Source: Gorsachius magnificus
Lineage: Eukaryota; Chordata; Aves; Pelecaniformes; Ardeidae
DNA length: 64,000 nt
Assembly (NCBI GenBank): GCA_034008185.1
Contig: CM067081.1
Location: 66,764,054-66,828,053, forward strand
Direction: 5' to 3'
Positions within the stretch are counted from its first letter, which is position 1, and each line of letters opens with the position of its first letter. Of the stretch, positions 25,937-37,399 are shown piece after piece. Made by a program: the position numbers and the translations under genes. Below the pieces are notes generated by a model that worked only from the letters and a program-made list of their open reading frames with translations, was not told where the DNA came from and did no database searches.

Positions 25937-28900
25937 GCAAGGATGTGGGATTTACATTTTGCCATAATGACAGTGCATTTAGCTTTTGATTATCACAGAA
26001 GTTATGCGTTATTGCCAGAGGTTAGAAACAGAGAGGTCAAAGAGTCAGACATACGTCTCATTTACACATGTGCTTTCTGGAAAAAAACAGGTCTAGACAA
26101 AGGATGTCAAGCAAGAGTGAAGTGATCTTCAATCTCCAGTGCTTAATCCTCTGTCCTTTGGGCCACTCGACTCCTGAATAAAATCATCATCGCAGTGGTT
26201 TGATGCTGGCCAGTGTACTTGCTTTGGCTTCACACTTTGGCTTCACCTTCAATTTGCTAACTGTCCTGGGCAGGTAAGTCCTCAGAGTACCACAATAACC
26301 ATTAATTACATTCTTCTTCAAATGAAGTACATCTATCACAAACACCAGGCAGTGAAATGTTTTTAACATAAAACAAAGACTTCAAAATTAGTCTTGGTAT
26401 CTTGTTTCACAAACAATATTCAGAAGGATCTGAGAAAATACTATTTGCAAGAGATCAAAGCACAAACATCTGTTCCACTGAGGGAATAATTTCCCTTTTT
26501 AATACATATTAACTAGGTTAAATACATGGTGTAGAACCAAGAAAGAGAATAAGTTGTTCTTTCAGCTAGCTTTTCAGAAATATAACAGAGGAGAGACACA
26601 ATTATGAAGTGATATATTTGTAGGGGAAAAGCCAGGAACACTGCAGGATAAGCGATCACTCGAAGCATACACCAGTTTCTCAAGCAGATGAGCTGCATAC
26701 AATTAATGGCTTTTCAATATCTGTCGTCTCCCTCTCCTCGCACTGTTCTCACACATAGTCAAGTCAACTCGTACCACTTACAGTTTTTTCAAGAAGTATT
26801 TAGTCACTTTGGCCAGAACTACTAGAGGTGCATAGTCACTAACATAATAGGAAGCAGGAATCTAAACAGAAGTTAAACAACCTAAAATCTAGAACTCCGG
26901 TGCCTCTGATGTCTACCATATTATCAATGTATACTGTATCACCAGTGTGCCTGTGATAACTGTGGAACTTTACTGGGGCCTACTTTAAATCCCACCTTCT
27001 GAAGCTGAGATGGACTAAACACGGAGTGTCACTGCCTCAGGAAGAGAATTCAGCGTGCAGTGAGCTGCTGCCCTTGGACCAGTCTTTCAACATTTTCACT
27101 GCAATTATGAAACAGGGTAACTCAGTAAGGATTGCAAAGTAGCAGAAAATACAGCTGTACATAAGAAGAGTAAATCTTTTCCACACTAACATACTCACCT
27201 TGATGCCTAATGATATTTTATACAATGAGTGGGGTGTTTCAAGCAGAGCTGTACTGATACAGTAAGTAAATCAGAAGGGATGGGAGATTCTTTGGTAAGT
27301 AGTAAGATCTCAAGCATTTGGTAATTCAGCTGGGCAGGAGGAATCATTCAGTAAGAATAGGAAGGAGAAATGGAGAGCAATAGAACAGGAGGTCTAATCT
27401 GCAGTCAGAAAAACAGCAAGAAATTTAGAAAAGACAGCTATGTCATGAAAGGTAGAGACAGCATACAGGCAATTTTAGGAATTTATTTTTAAAACGAGAA
27501 ATAAGGAGTGAAATAAATGTGATGGCATATTCAAAGACAAAGATGATTAGTTTAATAAATTGCTTAAAAGTGAAACATTGCATAATAGACAGAACAGATC
27601 CATGACAGATATGATCAAGGTTCCTCTTTTGGCTCGAGTGTTAAGTCACAATGTGACCTTTAGCAAGTCACTTCAGGCTAGATCCAATAAAGGACTCAGG
27701 CACCTTAAGCCTGACTTAGGCAGATTTGAGCTACCAAAGTCCAAAAGCATGACCTAAACACCCTACTCAGTTGCTTACAAAGCCCGGAGGAGCTTGTCAC
27801 TCCAAAAACACGTATGTACCTGCTGTTCAGTTCTCTCTGCACAAACAGTGCTCGGTTGGCAAGGGCGCGCTGTTAACTTTCAGTGGCTCTTTTCTGGGCT
27901 GCACATTTAGGCTTCCTTTTTCTGGAAATAAGGGCATAAAGGACAACTAATGCAGGCTGGGATTTCACCTCAGTATGTCCCCAGGATCCAGCTGTGCTCC
28001 TTTTCTCTCTTTTTCTTGGCAGCACAGTGCCACAGGTTCAACCGGAAGGGCAGAAAGATGCTGCTCAGCTTAGCTCAAGCAGTAGCCTGGAAATGGCAAA
28101 TGCCAGCCTGAGTGTGTGTGTCCCTTCCCCCTGCCCTTGACTGAGAGAGTCAGTGACAACAGGAGCTGTGGCCCCCTTTTCACCTTAGAGAATATGTCCA
28201 ACCTGTGCATCCCCGGGGGACCAACACCCACCAGCAGGCTCCAGGCTCTGGATCCGAGGAAACTGTTTCTTGCAGCCCCGTCTTGGTAACCTAAGCTGAG
28301 GAGACAGCAAGGAACTCAGTCAGAAATATCCCTGTGATGATCGTGCTCAGCACTGAGCTGCTGTTAACCATCACTGGCTCACCAGGTAAAAACTTCCTTC
28401 CCTTCAGAAACGCTCTGTGTGGTGCACTGAGCAGCACAGGCACCTCACAGAGGTTCTCTCATGGAAAAAGTGTACAGATATTGCAGGTTCTAACCTGTAG
28501 GAGTAATTACCTGCTTCTATGAAGAAATGACACCTAATTATGTGGAAAATATATTGCGGTATTTGGATGAAAGGAACTACTGAAAGTATTAAAAGAAAGA
28601 AAACTTTAGAAAGCAATTTTCTGCATAATTTGAAAATTTGTTTTCATTCAAAATCTGAGTGAGAAGCAACGTCGTTAAAGACACTGGATTGATTAAATGG
28701 CACGGTTTGACTAAAAGCGGAATAAGTCGTAAAACTATAACACAACATGAATATTCCATAGGTTCTTTGAAAATGGAATGGCTAGACAGAGAAGCATCCT
28801 AAAAAACAACTAAAACAATTTCCTGTTTCAGCTTCGCAGTCTGTGTATTTTGACATTATCACTTTGTGCTCATGAATTAGGTTCCTCTGTTTTTTGTAAT

Positions 28901-30009
28901 AAACTAGTTCCCTGAAGAGTGGTATGTACACAGAATATTATTTTAATATGGAATTGTTAATTTAAAAAAACAGGTAAGAAAGCAAGTTTTGTATTAACTC
29001 ATGCAGTATTGTTAACTTTGAGAAAAAATCCTGTCATTTCATAGCTCTTTTAATCCATTTTCCCTTTCAGTTTCAGTGATAATTTATTGAAAGTGAAATG
29101 TAAGTACAAAACCCTGTTACACAAGTGTTACATCTGTAAATAGGAGCACGAAAATGGGAGGTGCTGCAAAATGACTATAAATTATTAGCAGTAACTGAAA
29201 TGAAGAAAATTGGGGTTTAGAGCAACATCACTTTAGAGTTTGAATAGCAACATTAGCTTGACCACACCACACTTACCGCACCTTAAATTACACATTTTGC
29301 AACCTAACCAGTAATAAAAAAATGCTGAATGTATATAATGCATCTAAATTAAAGGTGACCTGTAAAGAATCAGTCACATGCCCTTTCCCTTGTGATGATC
29401 TCAAATAGTGTAATCTCTATTTTTGCCGCATAGGTTAGTTGTATTAGAAATTCAGGTACTCTTTAGTTTAGGTTTTACGGTGTCCAGAGAACTACTGAAT
29501 TGTGACAACACAAAACCCAAAAGGAGCAAAAATTGCCTATTTTTGGCCATGAGCTAGGTGGTAAAGGGCGGCTTACGCGATCACTGCTCAAGAAGGGAAT
29601 GGCTTTTCCTAAGTATAAAATGCTTTTGATTTTGTTTGCTTTTGTTAAAATTAACTTTTTTAGTAAAATATTGAATTTTATGAAATTAATAAGTTCCAAT
29701 TCATTTTGGAGAAAGTATTTAGCTTGAAGTCTTAGCTTTATATTAAGTTGTGCAGAGGAATACACAAGTTACCTGAGACTACCCTACAAGATTCTTGCAA
29801 ACTTGACCGAGCCCGTTGGTTTGAAGGGCATGAAAACGCAACGGTTGGGGAAAAAACCAAAAAGGCTTTAAAGGTGCTCTTTCAGGTATCTTAAATGGAA
29901 TAAAGATATGCTCCTACTTCTCTTTGTGCCCATTTTTGCCGATTTCTGCTTATCCCTTCACCTACGACAAGCCACTTCTGGTGTTTGCAGGCTTACTAGG
30001 GCTGTGAGG
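25937..30009 (+). other. Intergenic sequence proximal to the promoter, no gene recognised
   Basis: AT-rich with a moderately GC-richer interval at 27.8-28.3 kb. No exon is recognised on either strand. In mammals the nearest upstream neighbour of ATP11A is TUBGCP3 in divergent orientation; none of its 5' end is evident in this window. Confidence 0.5.
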
Positions 30010-30886
30010 TTTGGGCTTCAGAAGAAGCGGTTTCTTCAACCCGCTTGGCTGCGCTTTAACAAGGAGGGGGAAGTTTCCACCTCGGACGCCGGGACGCAAA
30101 GGAACACGCGCCCAGCCGTGCGAAGGCGATTTCGCCAACGTTGTATACGTTGACCTGCCGCGTGGTATCGGTAACGGTTGTTTAAACGTATCTGCGTTCT
30201 AACGAGAGGCAGCTCGTACGCCGGGGAAGAGTGGGCCGCCACAGCGCAGCGACCGTCCCCTCCTCACCCGGGGCAGCGACGGGAGGGCGTCCCCGCCCGG
30301 CAGTCCCGGGGCCGGGGGGCCGGCGGGCCGCCCACGCCTCCCGCCCCCCCCCCCCGCCCTGCGCGCCCCCCTTTTCCCCCTTCCCCGCGCGCGGGGCGGG
30401 GCGCCCGCCTCCCTTCTCCCGCCACGACTCGCGGCGGGCAGCGGGGACGGGAGCAGTGGGGGCAGGTGAGGAAGAGGGGGAGGAAGGAGGCTTTTAAATG
30501 CTTCTCTCCCCTCAGCAGGTTTTGTGCGCCCCCCCCCGGCTCTGCTCGCCCCCAGGCCAGCCCCCGGCGCGGGCGGCCCCCAGCCAGGGAGCCGTTAACC
30601 GCCGTCAGCAGCAGCGGGCTGCCGGAGCGGCACGCGGCGCCTGTGGGTGGAAAAGGGGTGGTGGTGGCGCGCGCATGCCCGCGCGGCCGCCCGCCCCGCG
30701 TGACGTGCGCTGCCGGGTCCGCCCGACGAGATCAAAGCGGGAGCGGCGGGGGCCGGGCTGGGCGGAGCAGTGCAGCGCGGGGGGCGGGCGGGCGCCGGCC
30801 GGCTCGGCAGGGGTTGGCGGCGGCGGTGGTTTCCCTCTCCGCTTCCCCTCTGTGAGAGCGTTGTGGCGGCGGCGACGCTGGGGGGC

Positions 30887-30940
30887 ATGCGGGGCCGCGG
30901 GGCGCCACGCCGCAGCGGCGGCGGCGAGCACATGGCATAG
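30887..30940 (+). other. Upstream ORF 1 in the ATP11A leader (17 codons)
   Basis: ATG at 30887 opens a 17-codon frame ending at TAG 30938-30940. A second in-frame ATG at 30932 makes the minimal form ATG-GCA-TAG. It lies upstream of and does not overlap the main start. It can act on translation only if the transcription start lies upstream of it, which is unknown. Confidence 0.45.
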
Positions 30941-31006
30941 CCGGGGACGGCGGCGAGCGCCGGGCCGGGGTGACAGCGGTCTGGCGGGGCGAGCGCGGTT
31001 CCCTGC

Positions 31007-31072
31007 ATGTGGAAAGTGAGGCGAGCCAGGGAGCCCGGCGGCACCGGCCAACACCCGGCGGCGCAGTCCTGA
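31007..31072 (+). other. Upstream ORF 2 in the ATP11A leader (21 codons)
   Basis: ATG at 31007 runs 21 codons to TGA 31070-31072 and stops 31 nt before the main ATP11A start codon. It is in a different frame from the main ORF. Such a short intercistronic gap would usually give poor reinitiation, so if translated it would tend to lower ATP11A output. Initiation context is moderate (T at -3, T at +4), so leaky scanning is likely. Function is inference. Confidence 0.5.
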
Positions 31073-31103
31073 GTGCCCGGGCAGCGGCGGCCGCCCGCCC
31101 GCC

Positions 31104-31142
31104 ATGGATTGCAGCCTCCTCCGGACCCTCGTGAGCCGATAC
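31104..31142 (+). CDS. ATP11A: ATP11A coding exon 1 (partial gene, first 13 codons)
   Basis: The exon encodes MDCSLLRTLVSRY and ends in phase 0 at a GTGAGT donor. Human ATP11A, as I recall it, begins MDCSLVRTLVHRY, so 11 of 13 residues agree. The paralogue ATP11C carries a different N-terminus up to about the same junction, which fits an exon boundary here. ATP11A is a P4-ATPase of about 1,130 residues. With its partner CDC50A/TMEM30A it flips phosphatidylserine and phosphatidylethanolamine to the inner leaflet of the plasma membrane. None of its membrane segments or the DKTG phosphorylation motif lies in this exon. The start codon has a strong context (G at -3, G at +4) and is the first in-frame ATG after the in-frame TGA at 31017-31019. 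Exon 2, expected to begin with a Cys codon, was not found in the window. Another GT donor (CTC|GTGAGC, cut before 31131) lies inside the exon and would change the frame. Gene identity rests on a short peptide plus context. Confidence 0.85.
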
Positions 31143-31148
31143 GTGAGT
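31143..31148 (+). other. ATP11A: Splice donor of ATP11A exon 1
   Basis: TAC|GTGAGT: the six intronic bases match the U1 donor consensus except for G rather than A at +3, which is common. It cuts directly after codon 13 (phase 0), matching the expected end of ATP11A exon 1. Confidence 0.8.
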
Positions 31149-34100
31149 ACCGCTGGCTGCGCCCTTCCCGGCGGGACCCCGCTAGCCCCAGAGCCCGGGA
31201 GCCGCCTCTGAGGAAGCCCTCTCCGGGGCTTCCCCTCAAAGTGCAGCTCGTACCCCCAGCGGACGGGAGAGCCCCCGGCCGCTCGGTGAGGCGGAGGGGA
31301 AGCTGCGAGGCTGCAGCCAAGGGGGGGGGGGGCTCGGTCAGGAGTTTGGCGGTCCCGTGAACCGCACCGCGGCCAGGGGAGCCGCTGCACGTGGTTTTCG
31401 GTGTAAACGGAGGATGCGTCGGTTGTTAATGGGCTCCCCGCAGCCCTCTCCCCGGGTAGCTGGCTGCGGGGCTGCCCTTTGCTGAAGCAGAACGGGTTGA
31501 GCCAAGTTCAAAGCACTGTGATATGCAGCGTGCTGAGATACGGAGTTATCAGGGCAGATAAAACCTCTGGTGTGGTGGTGGTGTTGTTGTGGGTTTTTCT
31601 TTTTTTTTCCCTCGTTACATTGTTTTCAGTCAAGCTGCATTTTGTGGAGTTGTCCAATTTAAATACACTGGCGAATGGTCAAAACGGTCCTCAGGTTTTT
31701 AGCGTGTGGTAAGAATCAAAGGCACTAAATGGGGTTCTAGTTAGGGGAAAGAGAGTCGATCTTACGTGTTGATCAGCATGTTTTTCCCCACCTGTACCGT
31801 CTGAAAGAGCAAATCAGTAGCAGTGCATGAGAGTGGGCTTAAGTGTAGGTTGAGGTGCGTCAGTGAGTTTCTAGTTTCACTGAACTGCAAACAAATGGTC
31901 AAGATAGTGAATGGTTTTAGTAAATTGGTGAAATGCCAGTAGGTGTGCGGTTATACAGGTCAGGGACCACCAACACCAGGAAACCTCAAATTTCTGCTTT
32001 TTGGTGTAGAAGAAATTTTAAAAAGATGGGGAGAGATAATTGGGATTTCCAAATACATGCAGCTTTTCCTCCCATGAAGAAAGTGCTGCGAGGAAACTTT
32101 CATGCTCTGACCGAGCAAAAGTAAATGCACTTCGTTTTGTGCATGTTAAGAGCTATCTCCACTAATGCGGCTGGGTTTTTTAACTATAATAAAAAAACAG
32201 CAGGGTAAAAACGACTGTGGATATTTTTTCTGTTTTCAAAGAGGTTATGTAGGATGAGGAGAGAAAGCAGAGGTGAGTACTGAAAGCAGCTATATGCATA
32301 TGGATCCTTAGCAAGTGGCCCTGAGAGTAGGAGAATACTCAAAATATAAGGAGGTAGAAGAGAAGCGGGTAGTCTCTGTGGATAGACAAAGCTCAGGTGA
32401 ACTGTGCTGAGCTCTGTTTGGAAGCAGGCAGGATCATTTTGGGTGTAGAGATCTGCCAGTGCTGATCTAACTGTCAGGTTTGAGTTAAGATTTTTTTGTG
32501 TGTGTGAGTGTGCTCACTCTGGGGCCTGTGCAAATGGCGCAATTCATTGTGCACAGAGCATACTGTGGTCCCTAAATCTCTTCTGCATAACATTGTTGCT
32601 AACCTATCTTTCAAAGCAGGCGTAAGCATCAAAGACGAAAGAAAGGCTTGAGAGTAACTACAGTAGTTACTTTAAAAGACGAAGATGTGTGTGAGAAGAC
32701 AGTGTGTTGAAAATAAGGCACTTGAGTGTTTTAAGTTGTGGACTGTCATCACCCTCCTGCACTGCTCATGAGAGTGCAGTCTAAAAGCTAAATGAAACAC
32801 TGTATCCCATGTGAGGAAGTGTTACTATTTCCTAGATCACACTGCTTTCTGTATTGTATGTATGCCAATAGGCTGTATCTAGATAATTGCCTAGCTGTTC
32901 CAGGCTGCCTTGTATATTTTCACCTGTTGCTTCTTGTCCTTTCACATTCCTTCAGTTTCTTAATTTTGAATCCTTTCTTCCAAGGACAGATTGTTCTGAA
33001 AAAAGCTGATCTAAGTAAATTTTTTCATCATTTCAGTAAGGCCATTAAGATCTGGCAAGCTGATGCCTGTGTGTGTTGTGTGTGGTTTGTTTTTTTTTAT
33101 CTCCATGGTTCAACTATTTTTGTACGGCTACAGCAGTGAAAATGAAAATGAATAGTTTGAATGCTGGGCCTGAAACTTACTGCTGTACATGAGTAGCAGA
33201 TGCACATCAGCAGTATCGCTCCATGGTTGTTCACCCAAGGTCTGTATGCACCAGCTATACCTCACAAGTGTAGATGTACTTGCCTCTTTCTGAGCTGCTC
33301 TTTAATAAGGGAAACCAGGCAGTGACACTTCTGCAGGAGAGTCAGAGAGGATAGGTACATCTTGTGCTTATATCAAAGTAAGCTCAGCCTTGGGTTGGTT
33401 AAAATCTATACAGAAACTATTCAATGACTGAGGTCCTAGAACTATGAATTTTTGTTCTGCAAGTTGTGTCCCGGACTTGTTCAGCTGCAGGTCCTTCCCA
33501 GAGCAGGCCGGTCTCTGGATTATCCTGAGAACCCTGGCTGACGCAGGCTGGAGATGTTGTTGAGGTAGCTGGCTATAGTAGAGTTATCTTTAAGTAATGA
33601 AGTAGAACCATTTTTATATACAGCTTTTCTACTACATGGAACCACAGAATCTGAATAAGCCTTCTACAATAAAATGAATAAGATAAATTTTGACAACTGT
33701 ATTGCTTAATTTACTTTCCCAAATAATGGAAATAATGGCTATGTGGGGGTAGTATGAAAATTGCCTTGGGTGGGTATGCTATCTGTCACATACTCTATTA
33801 AAATATAACCTCTTTTTCTGGATGTTGCTTTTGCATCAGACAACCTACTTCTCTGTCTTCTCCTTGAATTGTTTGTGCATTCCCCAGAGGATGTGTGCTA
33901 CCCCGGGGAGGGCAGCCTCAGAGCCTGAGAATACGGAATTAGTGTGTACTGTCCTGTAAGTGTCATGCGGAGCCTGCCGTGTGCTAAGTAATGAGAGGAA
34001 CTTGTTTGCTTAATATTAAGCAGTATGTTATTTAGATGAAAAAACAAACATATGATGATGATTAAAACCCAGTCCATACAAGATTAGCTTCTGTTGTATG

Positions 34101-35893
34101 GTTAGATTACTTGGGATGCTGTGTGGATATCATTAAGCAATGTGGTTTTGCCCATGTAACTGCAAGTTGCATTAGTTCTCTCTGGTAACTTATTTCTTGC
34201 TGATCTTGGGTATTCTAGAGTTCTTCCTCTTTATAGTCAAGAGGGCTAACAATCTTAAAAGAAGTCTTGATGACATCTTTCATAAAATTAACATTTACTT
34301 TTCTTAATAAAGCACATGTGTATGTCTCAATATATTCACGATGGCTGTTTCTGGCTGAATGTGGATTTGGATATTCCTGAACATTGTGAATTTGAATATA
34401 TCTGGGCAATCAGGAAAAATATCACTCTTTAGCATATGTTTGTTTGGACAGTAAATGGTTGCTAAACATCTTGCAGCCTAGGGTGACAGCCTGTTCTGTA
34501 TTTGTGAGACAGTTGGCCCTCATCAGTAAATGTTCCTGCTCGGGTTGGTTTGGGTTGTACAATAAATACTACTGTGTCAGAGGTCTATATTACTGAACAG
34601 TTTTGCCTGTGTTCTGTAGTATATTTGGAGATCCTGCCGCTTTAATTGCTTCTCCTCTTTCATGCTCTCCTATTACTTCAGGATTTCAAATCTGGATGTT
34701 AAGTATTTGTTGCCTGTGTAAATATCTCTAAATGTGCATAGCAGCAGATAAGATTGACTTCCAGAAAGAACAGTGATTTGTTACAGCTCTGGCCTCTGGG
34801 AAGCTTCTGGCCTATTAGTTCTGCAGATATTTCTGAAAAATCTTTTTCTGGGAGGTTGGAATAAATGAGTTTACAAATGGATGCTTTATATTTCACTTTT
34901 ATAGAAGTGGGTCAACTTTAATCACGGTTTGAGAACATGATTTACTAGCCCAACCAGGAAGTTGTGTTAGGGGTTTTCAGCAAGTTCTCTACTAAATACA
35001 TTATGGCCAGCCTGTGGCTTCTGGTCATTGGTTTAGACAATTTTGTCATTTCTGTTTTCAGTATAATTCTAAAACTGTTTTCTAATTAGATTTCCTCAGT
35101 ATTTTACTTGTGTATGTAGTCTTATTAGAAATAAATGGATATTGAGCTTCAGGTTTTTTTCCCATTTATCTAGCTTTGATACAGCAAAGGTTGATAACTA
35201 CTTTGACCTGAAAGTTGGAGCAATTTTAAGTCTTGGTGCTCTGGAATTATTTGTGTCTAAAACAACAGTCCATTTATCAAGTGTTTCAGATGACCTACAG
35301 TTTCTAATCCAAGTTCAGTTCATACATATAGGGGTACCCTGGCATTCCAGTTCTTGGTTTTGCTTGTAGTCATTCAGCTTTCTCTGCATCCTTGCAGACT
35401 GGTATCAAACTAGTACTGCTTAGATGTTTCTTAGTCAGGGTGCCTGTCAAAATAAACAGTGTTTTCTTCCTAGTTGTCACTGATTGTAAGTCAAAACGTT
35501 TGTGGTTTTTTTCTTTTTAATTCCAGGGATATAATTTGACAAAATCTTAAGCTGTTTTTAAATGTCAGATAAACAGGTTTATATACCAATTCTTTGTCTG
35601 CAAACTGTCTTGATTGTACAAAAGATGTCCTTGATAAGGGCTATGCCTGTATTCGCAGGTCAGCAATTGGTAACTTGCATTTCTGAAGTGCTTGTGTTTA
35701 TACCTGGTATGTAATGCATTTTTGTTCTTTTTGGGGAAGTCAGTGTCACAATGTTTTCTTGAAACCTGAGATGCTTCCCTTTGTACCAGTTCTTTCTGGT
35801 ATGGAAGTTGTGACAGAGTGCATCTAACAGCATTGGTAGCTTCTGAATTCCTGTTTCCCCATGCACCATCGCTTTGTTATTCTCCTAACTGCC

Positions 35894-35924
35894 TTTTTTT
35901 TTTTTTTTGGGGGGGGGGGGGGGG
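35894..35924 (+). repeat. Homopolymer junction T15-G16
   Basis: Fifteen T directly followed by sixteen G. The G run can form a G-quadruplex on the transcribed (plus) RNA. Length is prone to sequencing and replication slippage. Confidence 0.85.
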
Positions 35925-37385
35925 AAGTCTGTATGGCATGCTGCCTGCATACTGTTCAGCCTGTCTTTTAGAAAAGGTGAAGTTTGAAAGCTTTACTTAC
36001 CTCAGAAGTTAATTCCACTGAGCATTGAGTGTAGTTGCCAGGATTTGCCACTTCTGTAAATCTAATTAGCTCTTGTGTACTAGTAGTGACTCTTGCTGTG
36101 TTCATTCTGGTTTTGTAATGTACTTTTAAGATATTTCAGTATAATCTGTGGCTCAAAAAACCTCCTGAACCTAGATACTCTCCCTTCCCCTGCCAGTTAT
36201 TTATTGCTGAGGGACAATAAACATGGAGAATTGCATGGGCTTTGTTTTTTCCCTCCCCCAACCCCATCAATTAGCTAATTTACACAAGAAAAACATTATT
36301 TCCTCTTCCTTTTGAGAATAAATAAATGAAAATAGGACTTTGTGTATGTAAAACAGCTCACTTACAGGAAGCCAGAGTACATATTACAAGCTGGTTGCTA
36401 TTGACTACAAAATATTGCTCATTTGCACTCATCAGATGCTCTCTGATAGTAAAAGACATGGCTTTTGGAGCTTCTAAATTGTACAAGTATTTCGGTGACT
36501 TAAAATAGATCAAGAACTTTTAACCTCACCATTTTTAGCATCAAAAATACTTGTCTCTTATGAGATGAAAACTGCATGGTTGCTGTTGTTATTTGATAGC
36601 ATGTTTTCTGATTTAAAAAAATATTTGATATAGTTCTGCTTTTATGCTTTTTCTAAAGCACCACAATGTATCAATACTAAAAGCAGGAAGCCTTTTCAAA
36701 ATAATTTTTAGGAATGGAAGAAGAGGGCGAGGTACAACATAGCACATTCATAGCTTAACACCTCTGATTGCCATTTCTCATTCATTCTTTGCTCCTGTCA
36801 TACAACAGTAATTGAAACAATAAAAGTGGAAAGGTGGATTGGGATTTTCTAATGAATCTGGTTTTTAAACCCGAAACACTTAAAAAACAGTAACTGGGCT
36901 GACAAGTAAAACATTACACAAATATCATAGCTGGCTACTGTCTGTATTGTACTGTTGAGATGCAGGATAATGAACTTGTTTAACTAGGTTTATGTGTGCA
37001 GCTAGAAAACAATTGTGGTTTTTTGAGGAGCTGCAATCTGATTGACTGTGAGATGCCTCCTCCATGACATGTGCAGATGTGGCAGGGGGAAGAAACCAAG
37101 AGAAACCTGTGCCACAGAAAAGACTGATCAGATGTTTTAGCACCTGTTATGCAACTGGATTCAACTTTACTTTTTTTTTTTAGCAAAATAGCCTGCCTCT
37201 CCTCGTGTAAGTCTTTTAGCCAGATTATATTTTTCCAAATTAATGCTTCTTATTCTACTGGTTTACCATTACACAGGATAATGTAGTATTTCTATTTGTA
37301 TAATTGTCAGGGGATATCTCAGTTGAAGTTCATCCTGAGCTATGAGACAGAGTGATACTGGAATGCTATTATCTTCTCTGCTATA

Positions 37386-37399
37386 ATTGCCATGGCAAC
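37386..37399. promoter_or_regulatory. RFX X-box palindrome overlapping an E-box
   Basis: ATTGCCATGGCAAC matches the full RFX dimer motif GTTGCCATGGCAAC at 13 of 14 positions, with a perfect 12-bp palindrome TTGCCATGGCAA at 37387-37398. Its last C starts a CAGCTG E-box (37399-37404). Such full X-boxes are strong RFX1-3 sites in vertebrates. Activity here as an intronic enhancer is inferred. Confidence 0.55.

Larger units (their letters stand above)
30010..31480 (+). promoter_or_regulatory. ATP11A: CpG-island promoter and 5' leader of ATP11A
   Basis: GC content and CpG density rise abruptly here compared with the AT-rich flanks. The island covers the upstream region, exon 1 and the start of intron 1. 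No TATA box is evident, which fits a broad housekeeping-type promoter. GC boxes of the Sp1/KLF type include GGGGCGGGGC at 30393-30402 and GGGGCGGGC at 30781-30789. Other motif-like sites are an NRF1-like GCGCATGCCC (30671-30680), a CRE half-site TGACGT (30701-30706), a consensus TCF/LEF site AGATCAAAG (30729-30737) and a MYB-like TAACGG (30172-30177). The transcription start cannot be fixed from sequence alone. It probably lies between about 30.7 and 31.0 kb, near the GC-box cluster. Long ORFs on both strands through the island are products of GC-rich composition. Confidence 0.8.

Noticed and set aside
1..30009. 5' end of the neighbouring gene (TUBGCP3 in mammalian order)
   Set aside because: No second CpG island or recognisable exon occurs upstream; the neighbour is presumably further left.
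30178..31390. Long open frames (170-260 codons) on both strands through the CpG island
   Set aside because: Extreme GC content removes stop codons. The translations are low-complexity Pro/Arg/Gly/Ala, overlap each other on both strands, and conflict with the short exon 1 and its donor.
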